DNA of 61,157 nt from Treponema sp. (lineage in GTDB: Bacteria; Spirochaetota; Spirochaetia; Treponematales; Treponemataceae): assembly GCA_016294105.1 (NCBI GenBank), contig JAEDCN010000012.1, positions 1-61,157 of the forward strand, read 5' to 3'. The position numbers and the translations under genes are program-made. A model generated the notes under the pieces. That model did not search any database. It was not told the origin of the DNA and saw only the letters and a list, made by a program, of their open reading frames with translations. Below, piece by piece: positions 8,767 through 16,394 of the stretch. Every line of letters begins with the position of its first letter. The stretch's first letter is position 1.

Positions 8767-9471
8767 TTATTCCTCAGTTGTGTCAGCCTCAGCGGCAGGG
8801 CTTACAGCCTGGCTGGTTGCTACAGAGGTAGCATCAAGCTGCTTGGTGTCCTCTGCAGAATCATCATCCTTTTTGCGAGCATAACTGACGGTGAGGTTGC
8901 GTCCACGATAGTTGTAGCCGTTCAAGGTGTTGATAACATCGTCCACGTCTTCCTTGAACAATTCCACAAAGGAGTAGTTCTCCTGATTGCGAATGCGTCC
9001 GATGCGCTCCCGATCCAGCTTACAAACCTGCATCAAAAGGGTAATTAAATCTCTGGTGTACACACGACGGTTCTTTCCAATGCCGATAAAAACGGTGGCT
9101 GCATATTCTTCGTCAATAGTTACTCTGCGGGGAGCGGGGCGCTCGGTAATGGTGGGCTCTGGGGTGTTTTCCCGTCGTACTTCCTCCTGGTGCTGGCGGG
9201 GAGCAGGGCGCTCCTTTCTGGCTCCACGATCATTTCCCTTGTTGAATCCCTCGGTGCGGCTAGAATACTTGCTACCGCCCTTGAATCCCTGACATGCCTG
9301 CTTGGCAAGATAGGCTGCCACGTAGGTTCTCAGTGTAAAGGGTACATGTTTTTTAAACAACTTTTTCATGTCTGTTAGAAGCACTGGGTCTTCTTCGGTC
9401 TTTACCTTGTTAATTGCTTCTTCCAATACAGCTACAAATCGTTCTTCGTTAAATGAGTTGTTACTAGGCAT
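8767..9471 (-). CDS. Stand-alone DbpA-type RNA-binding protein
   Basis: About 234 residues. The N-terminal helical region (MPSNNSFNEERF onward) is followed by a low-complexity Arg/Pro/Glu-rich linker (about residues 75-125). A DbpA RNA-binding domain follows (about 130-205; VFIGIGKNRRVYTRDL, then RIRNQENYSFVEL). That domain is normally the tail of DEAD-box helicases such as DbpA/CshA; no helicase motifs are present here. The start at 9471 is supported by GGAGA 5 bases upstream; it overlaps the end of the preceding gene by 8 bases, implying translational coupling. Likely cytoplasmic RNA or ribosome binding. Confidence 0.75.
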   Translation of the reverse strand: MPSNNSFNEERFVAVLEEAINKVKTEEDPVLLTDMKKLFKKHVPFTLRTYVAAYLAKQACQGFKGGSKYSSRTEGFNKGNDRGARKERPAPRQHQEEVRRENTPEPTITERPAPRRVTIDEEYAATVFIGIGKNRRVYTRDLITLLMQVCKLDRERIGRIRNQENYSFVELFKEDVDDVINTLNGYNYRGRNLTVSYARKKDDDSAEDTKQLDATSVATSQAVSPAAEADTTEE

Positions 9472-10450
9472 CTTTTTCTCCAATAAAAAAGTCTGGGAGC
9501 GATTCATTTGCTCCCGCATCGTCAAAATCTTCTGTGGCTATTATCTTTCCCTTGGTATCCAGGATATAGCCACCGCCACTGCTGACAAAACCAACTCGTG
9601 TCAGACAGGTCTGTAAAAAAACTGGAATCACTAGGTCTGCAAGGATAATCCAACGGATTCCTTTTTCTTGTAATTGCAGTACACCCTGCTCCAGTAGTTT
9701 TTTTCCGATTCCCAGTCCCCGATATTGCTCCAGTACAAAAAAAGAGGTTAGGAGCACTGTCTCCTTTACGTAAGACGGATACAATGTTGCTTCAATACAT
9801 CCGGCAAAATCGCCACCTATGGTTTCTGCCATCAAGGAGAGAATATGGTGTTGTTCCCCCTTGGCTTTTTTTTCCTGCCATAGACTGGATAGTACCAAGC
9901 CAAGCTCTCCTGGCCATTGGACTTCTTGCTCTGACATAAAACTGTTGATAGCAAGAATTCGTTTTTCTTCATCCTTCGCGGCATCATATTCCCTCAAGAT
10001 AAAATCATCTTGTAAAAGCTCTTCATTGTCTTCCGGCTCTTCACCTAATTGCTCTAGGCCGTACACTTCCCTCAACTGGTTATACCACTGGGTAATATAC
10101 CTGGTCATCTCCTCTTCTCGGAAGGCAAACCATTGTTTTTCTCCCTGAGGATGGGACTTTAAAAGATTCTTAAAATTCTTAAACACCCCCTTTCCCGAAA
10201 ACAGGACGGAACGGAGCTGCCGTTGCAGGGCGGTATTCCGTACCACAGCTACAAAGCGCTCCATCATACGAAAGCCGTTGGCGGGCTCCCATTGCGGTAA
10301 TTCCACGTATCCTGCAGGAATTTCATCGTCTTGAAAGGAGGTTATATCCTCCAGCCTTCCGGAGTGGAGCTCCAGAACGTAGGTAGTGTTCTGATCCTCC
10401 AAGGCAAACATAATTTGATGAATAATCTCCTGGGATAGCGAAAACATCAT
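9464..10450 (-). CDS. UPF0158 domain fused to GNAT acetyltransferase
   Basis: 328 residues. The N-terminal part (about 1-150) looks like the UPF0158 family (signs: a YVELP segment, FRMMERFVA and a terminal WYNQL). The C-terminal part (about 165-300) is a GNAT N-acyltransferase fold with acetyl-CoA loop motif YRGLGIGKKLLEQG. The acceptor is unknown. TATACT at 10457-10462 (complement) ends 6 bases before the start ATG, giving another leaderless start. First gene of the probable operon with the DbpA-like and MBL genes. Confidence 0.75.
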   Translation of the reverse strand: MMFSLSQEIIHQIMFALEDQNTTYVLELHSGRLEDITSFQDDEIPAGYVELPQWEPANGFRMMERFVAVVRNTALQRQLRSVLFSGKGVFKNFKNLLKSHPQGEKQWFAFREEEMTRYITQWYNQLREVYGLEQLGEEPEDNEELLQDDFILREYDAAKDEEKRILAINSFMSEQEVQWPGELGLVLSSLWQEKKAKGEQHHILSLMAETIGGDFAGCIEATLYPSYVKETVLLTSFFVLEQYRGLGIGKKLLEQGVLQLQEKGIRWIILADLVIPVFLQTCLTRVGFVSSGGGYILDTKGKIIATEDFDDAGANESLPDFFIGEKDA

Positions 10451-10494
10451 AGATTAAGTATATCAGTAAGATGGAGTTTTGAGAATAGTTTTTT

Positions 10495-10592
10495 TTGATG
10501 GGGAGGGGAAGCTTAGGAGGGAACACCCCCTCTACTCAGAAGCGGTGCAAGGGGCTGTGATGTCTTGCCCCTTGTCCGCTAAAATCCACCTC
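10495..10592. other. Intergenic stretch with two GC-rich inverted repeats
   Basis: Contains GGAGGG/CCCCTC and, at 10548-10555 and 10567-10574, CAAGGGGC/GCCCCTTG with an 11-base loop. No T-run follows on either strand, so these are not convincing intrinsic terminators. No gene seen. Confidence 0.4.
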
Positions 10593-11486
10593 TTACAGTA
10601 ATCCTTGTACTACATCCAGTGGGAGGTTTGTTCCTTGGGCTACTTGTTCTGAGGGAAGTCCCATGGAAAGAAGATTTTTTGCCGTCTCCAGCTTGTTCTG
10701 GTAGGCACCACGTTCTATGCCTTGTTCTATGCCTTGTTCTATGCCTTGTTGGAGTCCTTGTTGGTGGCCAGCTTGGAATCCCGCTTCATGGCCTCTATCG
10801 AACCCATTTTCATATGCATCGTATTCTATATCAGCCATTTTTAGAGCCAGTGTCATGAACGACCTCCTTTCAATGGAATTGTTTTTCAGAGTGGTGATTT
10901 TACTGGAAATCTCCTGTGTTAGGCTGGATTCCACCACTCCTTCCTGTAAATAATGATAAAGTGCTTGTAACTTCTGGTCAAGGGCTGAAAGTTGAGTGGC
11001 CTTGGTATTTAAAAATATTCGAAGAGAGCCGTCCTTTAATTTGAGCCGTTTATCCTCATTGCAAATGTACTGGAAGGTGTAACGGGGAAAGTTCCTGTCA
11101 AAAGGGTCAAAAGTACAAATGAAGATGAGGATGTTTTCTGGTAAATCTCGATACTTGGTTCCAGTTGAGGTGGTGCTTACGTCTGCCACGCTTTGATAAT
11201 AACGACTCCGTTTGGGGAGCTCCTTCTTGTGGCCAGTTTGAACTTCCACATTAATAATGCGGTTCTCATCCCGCAAGAACACGTCCATGATGATTCGCAT
11301 GGAATCTGGGTCAGTTTTATGTTCGTCTTGGGCGGAAAGGTAGCGTATCTTTCCAATCCGCACTCCAAGAATCAGTTCCACCACCTGACGACAAATGTGT
11401 TCATCGTGCATCACCCGGGAAAAGATAAAATCGTCGGTAAAGGTGAGACTTTCCCACTTTTTCTGCAGTTCTGCTTCTGTTAGCAA
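10593..11486 (-). CDS. Rpn-family PD-(D/E)XK nuclease / putative transposase
   Basis: 297 residues of the Rpn recombination-promoting nuclease family (PF12784-like). The nuclease core is seen as a conserved aspartate in IIMDVFLRDENR followed by the E-x-Q strand NVEVQTGHKK. The opening, KWESLTFTDDFIFSRVM, is typical of the family. The C-terminal tail contains three direct GIEQG/GIERG repeats encoded by 12-bp DNA repeats (about 10712-10750). Start is TTG with GGAGG 6 bases before it. These proteins are multicopy, rapidly evolving and DNase-active in E. coli; the gene borders the Rhs island. Confidence 0.85.
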   Translation of the reverse strand: MLTEAELQKKWESLTFTDDFIFSRVMHDEHICRQVVELILGVRIGKIRYLSAQDEHKTDPDSMRIIMDVFLRDENRIINVEVQTGHKKELPKRSRYYQSVADVSTTSTGTKYRDLPENILIFICTFDPFDRNFPRYTFQYICNEDKRLKLKDGSLRIFLNTKATQLSALDQKLQALYHYLQEGVVESSLTQEISSKITTLKNNSIERRSFMTLALKMADIEYDAYENGFDRGHEAGFQAGHQQGLQQGIEQGIEQGIERGAYQNKLETAKNLLSMGLPSEQVAQGTNLPLDVVQGLL

Positions 11487-11681
11487 TTCTTACCTCCAAT
11501 AAAAAATCTTTACATATGTATTATTAGTTTGAAAATCAAATTTTTGACGGATTTCCAGAAAAAAGTTTGATAAAATGAGAAAATAACTGCATACAACTGG
11601 TTATGATTCTTTACAACTGCAAGGTAGAGAAACTGTTCCAAAAGACTTGTGGAAATAGTGGAGAACCGCCTGGGAAAAGAT

Positions 11682-11718
11682 AAAAAGGCTGGAGGTGAAG
11701 TAAGCTCCACTTCCAGCC
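11682..11718 (-). terminator. Minus-strand intrinsic terminator of a decayed gene
   Basis: Read on the minus strand: GGCTGGAAGTG, a 10-base loop, CACCTCCAGCC (one mismatch), then TTTTTATCTTTT. It lies directly after the stop codon of the minus-strand remnant at 11726. Confidence 0.75.
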
Positions 11719-11725
11719 TCCACGG

Positions 11726-11865
11726 TTAATCTTTGACTATAGATTGAGGATGACTCCAGCAGGAAAGGGGGTCCTTCCGCTGGCTGCCCTTCTTGATGTA
11801 GTTGGTGGACACCTTGATGGCATACTTGGTGGAACCATCAAGACTGTCCGGGGCCGTAAAACTCC
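11726..11865 (-). pseudogene. 3' end of a lost minus-strand gene
   Basis: An open stretch ending TAA at 11726 reads WSFTAPDSLDGSTKYAIKV and continues to a QSIVKD C-terminus, directly followed by a terminator. It has a Fn3/beta-sandwich look. Nothing convincing precedes it: at about 11860 the sequence switches to the plus-strand toxin tail. The rest of the gene is gone. Family unknown. Confidence 0.5.
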
Positions 11866-11997
11866 AGTGTTGATATAGGTGCAGGAGTTGTTGTAACATA
11901 TGACATGGATAATCTGGATGATTCAGGTATCCCAAATTCTTATGGGTATGGAGGGGTAGGGGGTGGCGTTTGGAAAACATGGACGTGGAATTTCTAG
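11860..11997 (+). pseudogene. C-terminal tail of a polymorphic-toxin-like protein
   Basis: An open plus-strand frame from after a TAA at 11857 to TAG at 11995-11997 reads SSVDIGAGVVVTYDMDNLDD and ends GGGVWKTWTWNF. Its glycine-rich beta character resembles the tail of the Rhs tip at 19.1-20.0 kb. A small membrane protein gene follows after 30 bases, the same toxin-then-partner order seen elsewhere in the island. No start codon or Rhs core precedes it, so it is a remnant. Confidence 0.45.
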
Positions 11998-12027
11998 ATG
12001 TATTTTCTGAATTAAGGTGTTTTTGAC

Positions 12028-12402
12028 ATGTTTATGAAATGGTGTATACGTAATTTTCGACTTTATTTGGTGTTATATCTCATCGTAAATCTTATAACTA
12101 TTTTAGTGAGTGGATTTCATATCGATTTTACCCATATCTTGGTTGCTTTGGGGTTAAATTGTTTTGGTTTTTTGAATTATAAATATGTAAGGCATCATAT
12201 ATCAATGAAAGAGTCTGGAACTTTTTTTTTGACTCATGTAACCATTGTTGTATGTTTTATTGGACAGTTTATGCCTCATACGCTGGGCTCTACAATCATA
12301 GTGTTTTTTTGTAGTACTTTTTGTTTGTTATGGTTAGTCAGTATTAAAATTCTCAAGATAAAACATGAGGATGATATATCTGACGAGCAAGAACTTTTTT
12401 AA
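12028..12402 (+). CDS. Small four-helix membrane protein, probable immunity protein
   Basis: 124 residues, unknown family. Four hydrophobic segments (about residues 10-28, 33-50, 65-82, 87-107) and a short acidic C-terminus. AAGG about 12 bases upstream is a weak ribosome site. It is AT-rich relative to the flanking housekeeping genes. Position right after a toxin-like tail suggests immunity; this is inference only. Confidence 0.5.
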   Translation: MFMKWCIRNFRLYLVLYLIVNLITILVSGFHIDFTHILVALGLNCFGFLNYKYVRHHISMKESGTFFLTHVTIVVCFIGQFMPHTLGSTIIVFFCSTFCLLWLVSIKILKIKHEDDISDEQELF

Positions 12403-12447
12403 GTTAGTCCAGTATATTTACCATCGAGATGATTTGAAATATCATCC

Positions 12448-12812
12448 AAGACTTGCGGCGACACTGGTGCTGGTGTAGAATATGCGTATGACAGCAACGG
12501 CAACCTGCTGGAGTATATGCAAGTGCTGGTGTGCAAGAAATAGCAAAGGGTATGTCCGAAGTAGTACAGGGAGTAAGTGATGCTATTACAACTATTTCAA
12601 AACATAACCATGAAACACAGACACGAAACAAAATCAAGAATAAGATTCAAGAAAAATTAGGAAGACCTTTGACGAAAGATGAGGAGAGTAGGTGGCATTC
12701 AGAAATGAAAAAAATAAAGAATGGCAAACGCTTGAAAGAAGAAAGAAATCCCTCTCTAACGGAAGAGGAGTTATGGGAGGCCGTCGAGGATGCTCTCAAC
12801 ATGAATATTTGA
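12448..12812 (+). pseudogene. Rhs core scrap joined to a lost toxin tip
   Basis: 12448-12510 encodes the Rhs YD-repeat piece KTCGDTGAGVEYAYDSNGNL. From 12513 a second frame, shifted by one, encodes QEIAKGMSEVVQGVSDAI and continues to 12812 as a charged helical domain (GRPLTKDEESRWHSEMKK). The tip domain is not one I recognise. The frame change at the joint and missing upstream Rhs mark it as a non-functional displaced tip. Two related small genes follow immediately. Confidence 0.6.
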
Positions 12813-12821
12813 GGAGGCCGT

Positions 12822-13250
12822 ATGAAAGAACTTATTTTATCTCGTTTAACTAGACTCTATGGTGGCTCCCTAGAAATGGACTTTGGGGACATGGGGAAGA
12901 CATTGTATACCAACCAAAGGGGTAAGTCTTGGGAAGTTGTGAGAGGTGAATATTCGCTTGCATATTACAACTGTTGTTGGAGGATAGTCAAAGGAGATTT
13001 GATTTTATATGGATGTACAGAAGATGAGGATTGTTTGGAGCAAATAGCTGGGAAATATTGCCTTGGAGCAAGATTGATTTCATGTGAATTTATAAATGGA
13101 ATAACAAGGAGATTGCGGTTTTCTTCGGGGTTCAGTATAGATATTTTTGTCTGTACTGTAGACACGTATGATCAGCCAGAGTATTTCACTAATTTCAAAG
13201 GACAAGAGATAAATTTCTATAATTTTCTTACATCAACCGAGGTGTATTGA
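12822..13250 (+). CDS. Probable immunity protein, copy 1 of a paralogous pair
   Basis: 142 residues, no signal peptide, unknown family. Its centre reads YNCCWRIVKGDLILYGC, which aligns with YQCEWRILQNDRILIGS in the next gene, so the two are diverged tandem duplicates. GAGG lies about 8 bases upstream of the ATG. It starts 9 bases after the toxin remnant ends, the usual place for an Rhs immunity gene. Function by context only. Confidence 0.5.
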   Translation: MKELILSRLTRLYGGSLEMDFGDMGKTLYTNQRGKSWEVVRGEYSLAYYNCCWRIVKGDLILYGCTEDEDCLEQIAGKYCLGARLISCEFINGITRRLRFSSGFSIDIFVCTVDTYDQPEYFTNFKGQEINFYNFLTSTEVY

Positions 13251-13648
13251 TGGATTTTTCAATCAAACGCATGTATATCAGGGATGCAGGTGATATATTG
13301 TTAATTGACCTACAAACAACTCAATCAAGTAAGCTTATGGAATCAAAATGTACTCTACAATTTTATCAGTGTGAATGGAGAATTTTACAGAATGATAGGA
13401 TTTTAATTGGAAGCCGTGATTGTACCGATGAACAAGAGGAAATCATTCCGAGAACGCACGTCAATTCCACAAATATTATCGAAATTCAGCCTTTCAATAA
13501 TAATCTGGATTGGAGAATTGTATTACCAAATAATGTCTGTATAGAAGTGTTCTCGACTTCTTCGCACATTACTGTTAATCAACAGATATGTGCGAAGAAT
13601 GATGGTTTTGTCAGTGTATATGACTTCCTTCAGTTGATGTCATGGTAA
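13250..13648 (+). CDS. Probable immunity protein, copy 2 of a paralogous pair
   Basis: 132 residues. The ATG at 13250 shares its A with the previous TGA stop (13248-13250), giving tight translational coupling. It aligns with the preceding protein over the C-x-WRI-x4-D-x-IL-x-G segment and in overall length. Soluble, unknown family. Confidence 0.5.
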   Translation: MDFSIKRMYIRDAGDILLIDLQTTQSSKLMESKCTLQFYQCEWRILQNDRILIGSRDCTDEQEEIIPRTHVNSTNIIEIQPFNNNLDWRIVLPNNVCIEVFSTSSHITVNQQICAKNDGFVSVYDFLQLMSW

Positions 13649-14208
13649 AGAAAATATCCAAGAAATTAGTACAATGGGAGTTGGCTGAATCTTTTCCTTT
13701 CTATCCGTTTTATAAAGAATACCTTGACGTTTCACATGATGGAAAAATCTACAATGGATATACATATAATTTCCATGAAGAACTTATCGGAAAATACTAT
13801 AATCTTGGATGTTATTCATATTCTGTTGATGAAAGGAAAACTATAGTCAGAGAATGTCTTGATTCAAGGTGTCTATTTTTGCATGAAAAGGATGAAACAA
13901 GCAATTACTTGCTGATTCATGAATATACCCAAAGATTACCATGGATTTTATCAGATTTTGTGGATGATATTTTTATCAAGGACAATTCAGTTTTAAGCAG
14001 GGGATGCTACAATGGACATGGAATTAAAGTCATGGGAAACCTTAAGGCGGTTGAGCGACAAGTATTCTTTCTCCCGTTCCTTATGAATTATAGAGATATA
14101 AATATTTTGCCATATTCTACTTTCACATTGTCTAGTGAACAAACATTTGAATTCTATAGAGTTGCCCATCATCTTGGTTTTTGGAAAATCAAGGTCATTC
14201 AGAAATGA
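13642..14208 (+). CDS. Unknown soluble protein, third gene of the immunity-like cluster
   Basis: 188 residues, rich in Tyr, Phe and His, no membrane segment and no motif I recognise. Its ATG overlaps the end of the previous gene (ATGGTAA), so it is probably translated with it. Not similar to the pair before it. Could be a second immunity protein or an orphan toxin partner. Confidence 0.4.
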   Translation: MVKKISKKLVQWELAESFPFYPFYKEYLDVSHDGKIYNGYTYNFHEELIGKYYNLGCYSYSVDERKTIVRECLDSRCLFLHEKDETSNYLLIHEYTQRLPWILSDFVDDIFIKDNSVLSRGCYNGHGIKVMGNLKAVERQVFFLPFLMNYRDINILPYSTFTLSSEQTFEFYRVAHHLGFWKIKVIQK

Positions 14209-14289
14209 TATAAAAAGGTATTGGGAATGAACCAAAAATTGGCCATGTCTTTGCTGATGTCATTCCCTATTATTTGACTGGTAAGAAAA
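14209..14289 (+). other. Short non-coding gap in the island
   Basis: Between the unknown protein and the interrupted lipoprotein gene. It includes a 16-codon open piece (MNQKLAMSLLMSFPII) that ends without context; probably a scrap of a former gene. Confidence 0.3.
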
Positions 14290-14584
14290 ATGAACGGGAG
14301 GAATAAAGTGAAATTATCCATTGTATTTGTCTTGTTATTCTTTGTGATTTTGAGTTACGGGTGTGCTTCTTATACTTATGTAACCTATAAAAATCAAGAA
14401 AGAAACGCTTTCTTGCAGCAAACTGATTCTTCACCTTTCCAAATGTTTGATGTTAGAGGAATGTATTTCTTTGCATATGTGAGTGAGATGCACTATTATG
14501 AAGAACATTATTATGTAGCTGGAATTCATATTTATCCATATCCATACCCTCTGGATACATTTCAAGTTACAGTGGAAAATCTTG
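14290..14584 (+). pseudogene. 5' part of a lipoprotein gene split by the restriction-modification cassette
   Basis: Encodes a signal peptide and lipobox (LSIVFVLLFFVILSYGCAS), then about 70 residues ending VTVENLV. GGGAGG at 14296-14301 lies 6 bases before the in-frame GTG at 14308, which may be the true start. At 14584/14585 the frame runs into the cassette and ends at 14679 after an unrelated tail (MWTPALG...). Joining G14584 to T16453 restores the frame (VENLV-ISDSNG) through to 16736, giving a protein of about 186-192 residues. The original function is unknown; like its neighbours it may be an envelope immunity lipoprotein. Confidence 0.8.
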
Positions 14585-14593
14585 TTATGTGGA

Positions 14594-14615
14594 CGCCCGC
14601 ACTGGGGCGCTTTTT
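14594..14615 (+). terminator. Terminator-like hairpin at the cassette entry
   Basis: CGCCC, loop GCACTG, GGGCG, then CTTTTT. It stands between the cassette boundary and the methyltransferase gene, so it may insulate the cassette from read-through of the lipoprotein gene. Confidence 0.45.
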
Positions 14616-14675
14616 AAAATATAAACTTAATAAATTCCCCTATAAAATTATAGGAAAATATGCTATATCCTTAGT

Positions 14676-15641
14676 ATGAGTAAGGAACTGAAATTCATAG
14701 ATTTATTTGCTGGAATTGGTGGCTTTCATATTGCACTTTCCTCTCTTGGTGGAAAAGCTGTTTTTGCAAGTGAATGGGATAAAGATGCGGCCAAAGTTTA
14801 TGAAAATAATTTTTCTTTAAAGCCAGAAGGGGACATTACAAAAATCTCAGAAAAATCAATTCCTGACCATGATATTTTATGTGCAGGCTTTCCTTGCCAG
14901 GCTTTTTCAATAAGCGGAAAGCAACTTGGTTTTGAAGATAGCAGGGGTACATTATTTTTTGATGTGGCTAGAATTGCAAAAGAAAAACAGCCTAAGTTAA
15001 TGTTTCTGGAAAATGTAAAAAATCTTGCTCGGCATGATGGGGGAAAAACCCTTTCTGTTATAAAAAAAACACTCTATGAAATTGGATATGATGTTTTTGA
15101 TGAAGTATTGGATGCTTCGAAATATGGAGTTCCTCAAAGCAGAAAACGTATTTATATAGTATGTTTTAGAAAGGATTTAAAAGTAAAAGAATTTGATTTC
15201 CCAAAAGAAGAAAATTTAAAGAAACATGTAATGGATATACTTCTCCCTGATTCAGAAACAAAAAAATATGAAATTCATAGAAATGATGTAGTAATAAATC
15301 AAAATGTAAAAGAAAAAATATCTGATATTCCCTTAAGAATTGGAACCGTAAATAAAGGCGGACAAGGAGAAAGAATTTACAGTCCTCTTGGAACGGCAAT
15401 CACATTGTCGGCTTATGGTGGTGGAGCTGGTGCAAAAACAGGTTTGTATCGTGTGAATGGAAAAATCAGAAAACTTGCACCAAGAGAGTGTGCAAGGTTA
15501 GATGGCTTTCCTGAGAATTTTAAAATAGCAGAACGTGATACAGTAGCATATAAGCAATTTGGAAATTCAGTTGTTGTCGATGTTTTACAGAAAATTATGA
15601 AAAATGCCCTTGAAAAAAAGGAGGTTGTAGCATGTCTATGA
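14676..15641 (+). CDS. DNA (cytosine-5-)-methyltransferase, M.HhaI type (predicted GCGC)
   Basis: 321 residues with the full m5C methyltransferase order: motif I FAGIGG (11-16), motif IV GFPCQAFS with catalytic C74, motif VI ENV (E112), motif VIII QSRKRIYIV, a target-recognition region and motif X YKQFGNSV. From memory it is close to M.HhaI throughout, including the recognition domain (KGGQGERIYS, ITLSAYGGG, KTGLYRVNGK). The target is therefore expected to be GCGC with methylation of the inner C. It overlaps the endonuclease gene by 10 bases. Promoter-like TATATC lies 6 bases before the ATG. It is markedly AT-rich. Confidence 0.92.
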   Translation: MSKELKFIDLFAGIGGFHIALSSLGGKAVFASEWDKDAAKVYENNFSLKPEGDITKISEKSIPDHDILCAGFPCQAFSISGKQLGFEDSRGTLFFDVARIAKEKQPKLMFLENVKNLARHDGGKTLSVIKKTLYEIGYDVFDEVLDASKYGVPQSRKRIYIVCFRKDLKVKEFDFPKEENLKKHVMDILLPDSETKKYEIHRNDVVINQNVKEKISDIPLRIGTVNKGGQGERIYSPLGTAITLSAYGGGAGAKTGLYRVNGKIRKLAPRECARLDGFPENFKIAERDTVAYKQFGNSVVVDVLQKIMKNALEKKEVVACL

Positions 15642-16384
15642 CAGGTTCAGAAATTGCGAAAGGCGGTTACAACAACGAACAGGAAGTTGTTGATAAATTT
15701 AACAACTGGCAAAATGACAAGGATGCTCAAAAGTGGCTTGAAATAATGATGTATAATCTTGAAGAAATTACATCTGTTCATGCAGAAAAAATCGGTGGCA
15801 AAGGCTACAAGTCAGATATAAATGTAACAATCAATGTTACAGTGAAGAAAAAATCAAAAGATACAGAATTAACTTCCGTAGAAAATATACAAGTAAAATT
15901 GGTTTCAAATGATGTTGGCTTCAATCAAGTAGAAAAGAAAAAAGTTGAGCAATATTTGGAAAATTGGCATATTGATTCTGAAATAGAAAGTCTCTTGAAA
16001 TTGTACGATGGAGAACTTCCACCTAGAAATGGCTCTCGTGATTCAAAAAGAATGTTCGTTGATGAATTTACACAAGAAGAACAGGACAAATTGAAGTCAT
16101 TTTTGCAGAAAAATATGATAATGATTATCAGCGATGTAATTCGTGGTCGTGGAAGATTTGCAGCAGAATGGACTTTAGTTATAAATAAAAGTGACGGTTA
16201 TAAATGGCGTTTAATCGCAGTAAATGAAGCAATTTCAATTTACGCTGGTGATTGCAAAGTAGAATTTACAAAATCAGGAAATATACATTTAGGTAACATT
16301 ACTTTACAGAGAAAAGGTGGTGATAAAGGAGCAGACTCTGCAAATATGTTACAATTTAAAGCAAACCCGATGATATTGTTTTAA
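15632..16384 (+). CDS. Type II restriction endonuclease, R.HinP1I type (predicted G^CGC)
   Basis: 250 residues, about the length of R.HinP1I (247). Recognised by recall of HinP1I landmarks: KDGF/KGGYNNE opening, YKSDINV, IQVKLVSN, GFNQV, GELPP, MFVDEFTQEEQ, RGRGRFAAEW, and the end TLQRKGGD...ANMLQFK. The PD-(D/E)XK-type active site appears as SD (in YKSDINV) plus QVK (in IQVKLV). It should cut unmethylated GCGC, matching the adjacent methyltransferase. Translation is coupled to the methylase by a 10-base overlap, with GGAGG upstream of its ATG. It lies 11 bases before the attC-like site. Confidence 0.9.
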   Translation: MSMTGSEIAKGGYNNEQEVVDKFNNWQNDKDAQKWLEIMMYNLEEITSVHAEKIGGKGYKSDINVTINVTVKKKSKDTELTSVENIQVKLVSNDVGFNQVEKKKVEQYLENWHIDSEIESLLKLYDGELPPRNGSRDSKRMFVDEFTQEEQDKLKSFLQKNMIMIISDVIRGRGRFAAEWTLVINKSDGYKWRLIAVNEAISIYAGDCKVEFTKSGNIHLGNITLQRKGGDKGADSANMLQFKANPMILF

Positions 16385-16394
16385 AAGAAAATAT

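Noticed and set aside
10548..10574. Terminator after the Rpn nuclease gene
   Set aside because: The CAAGGGGC/GCCCCTTG stem has no following T-run on the minus strand.
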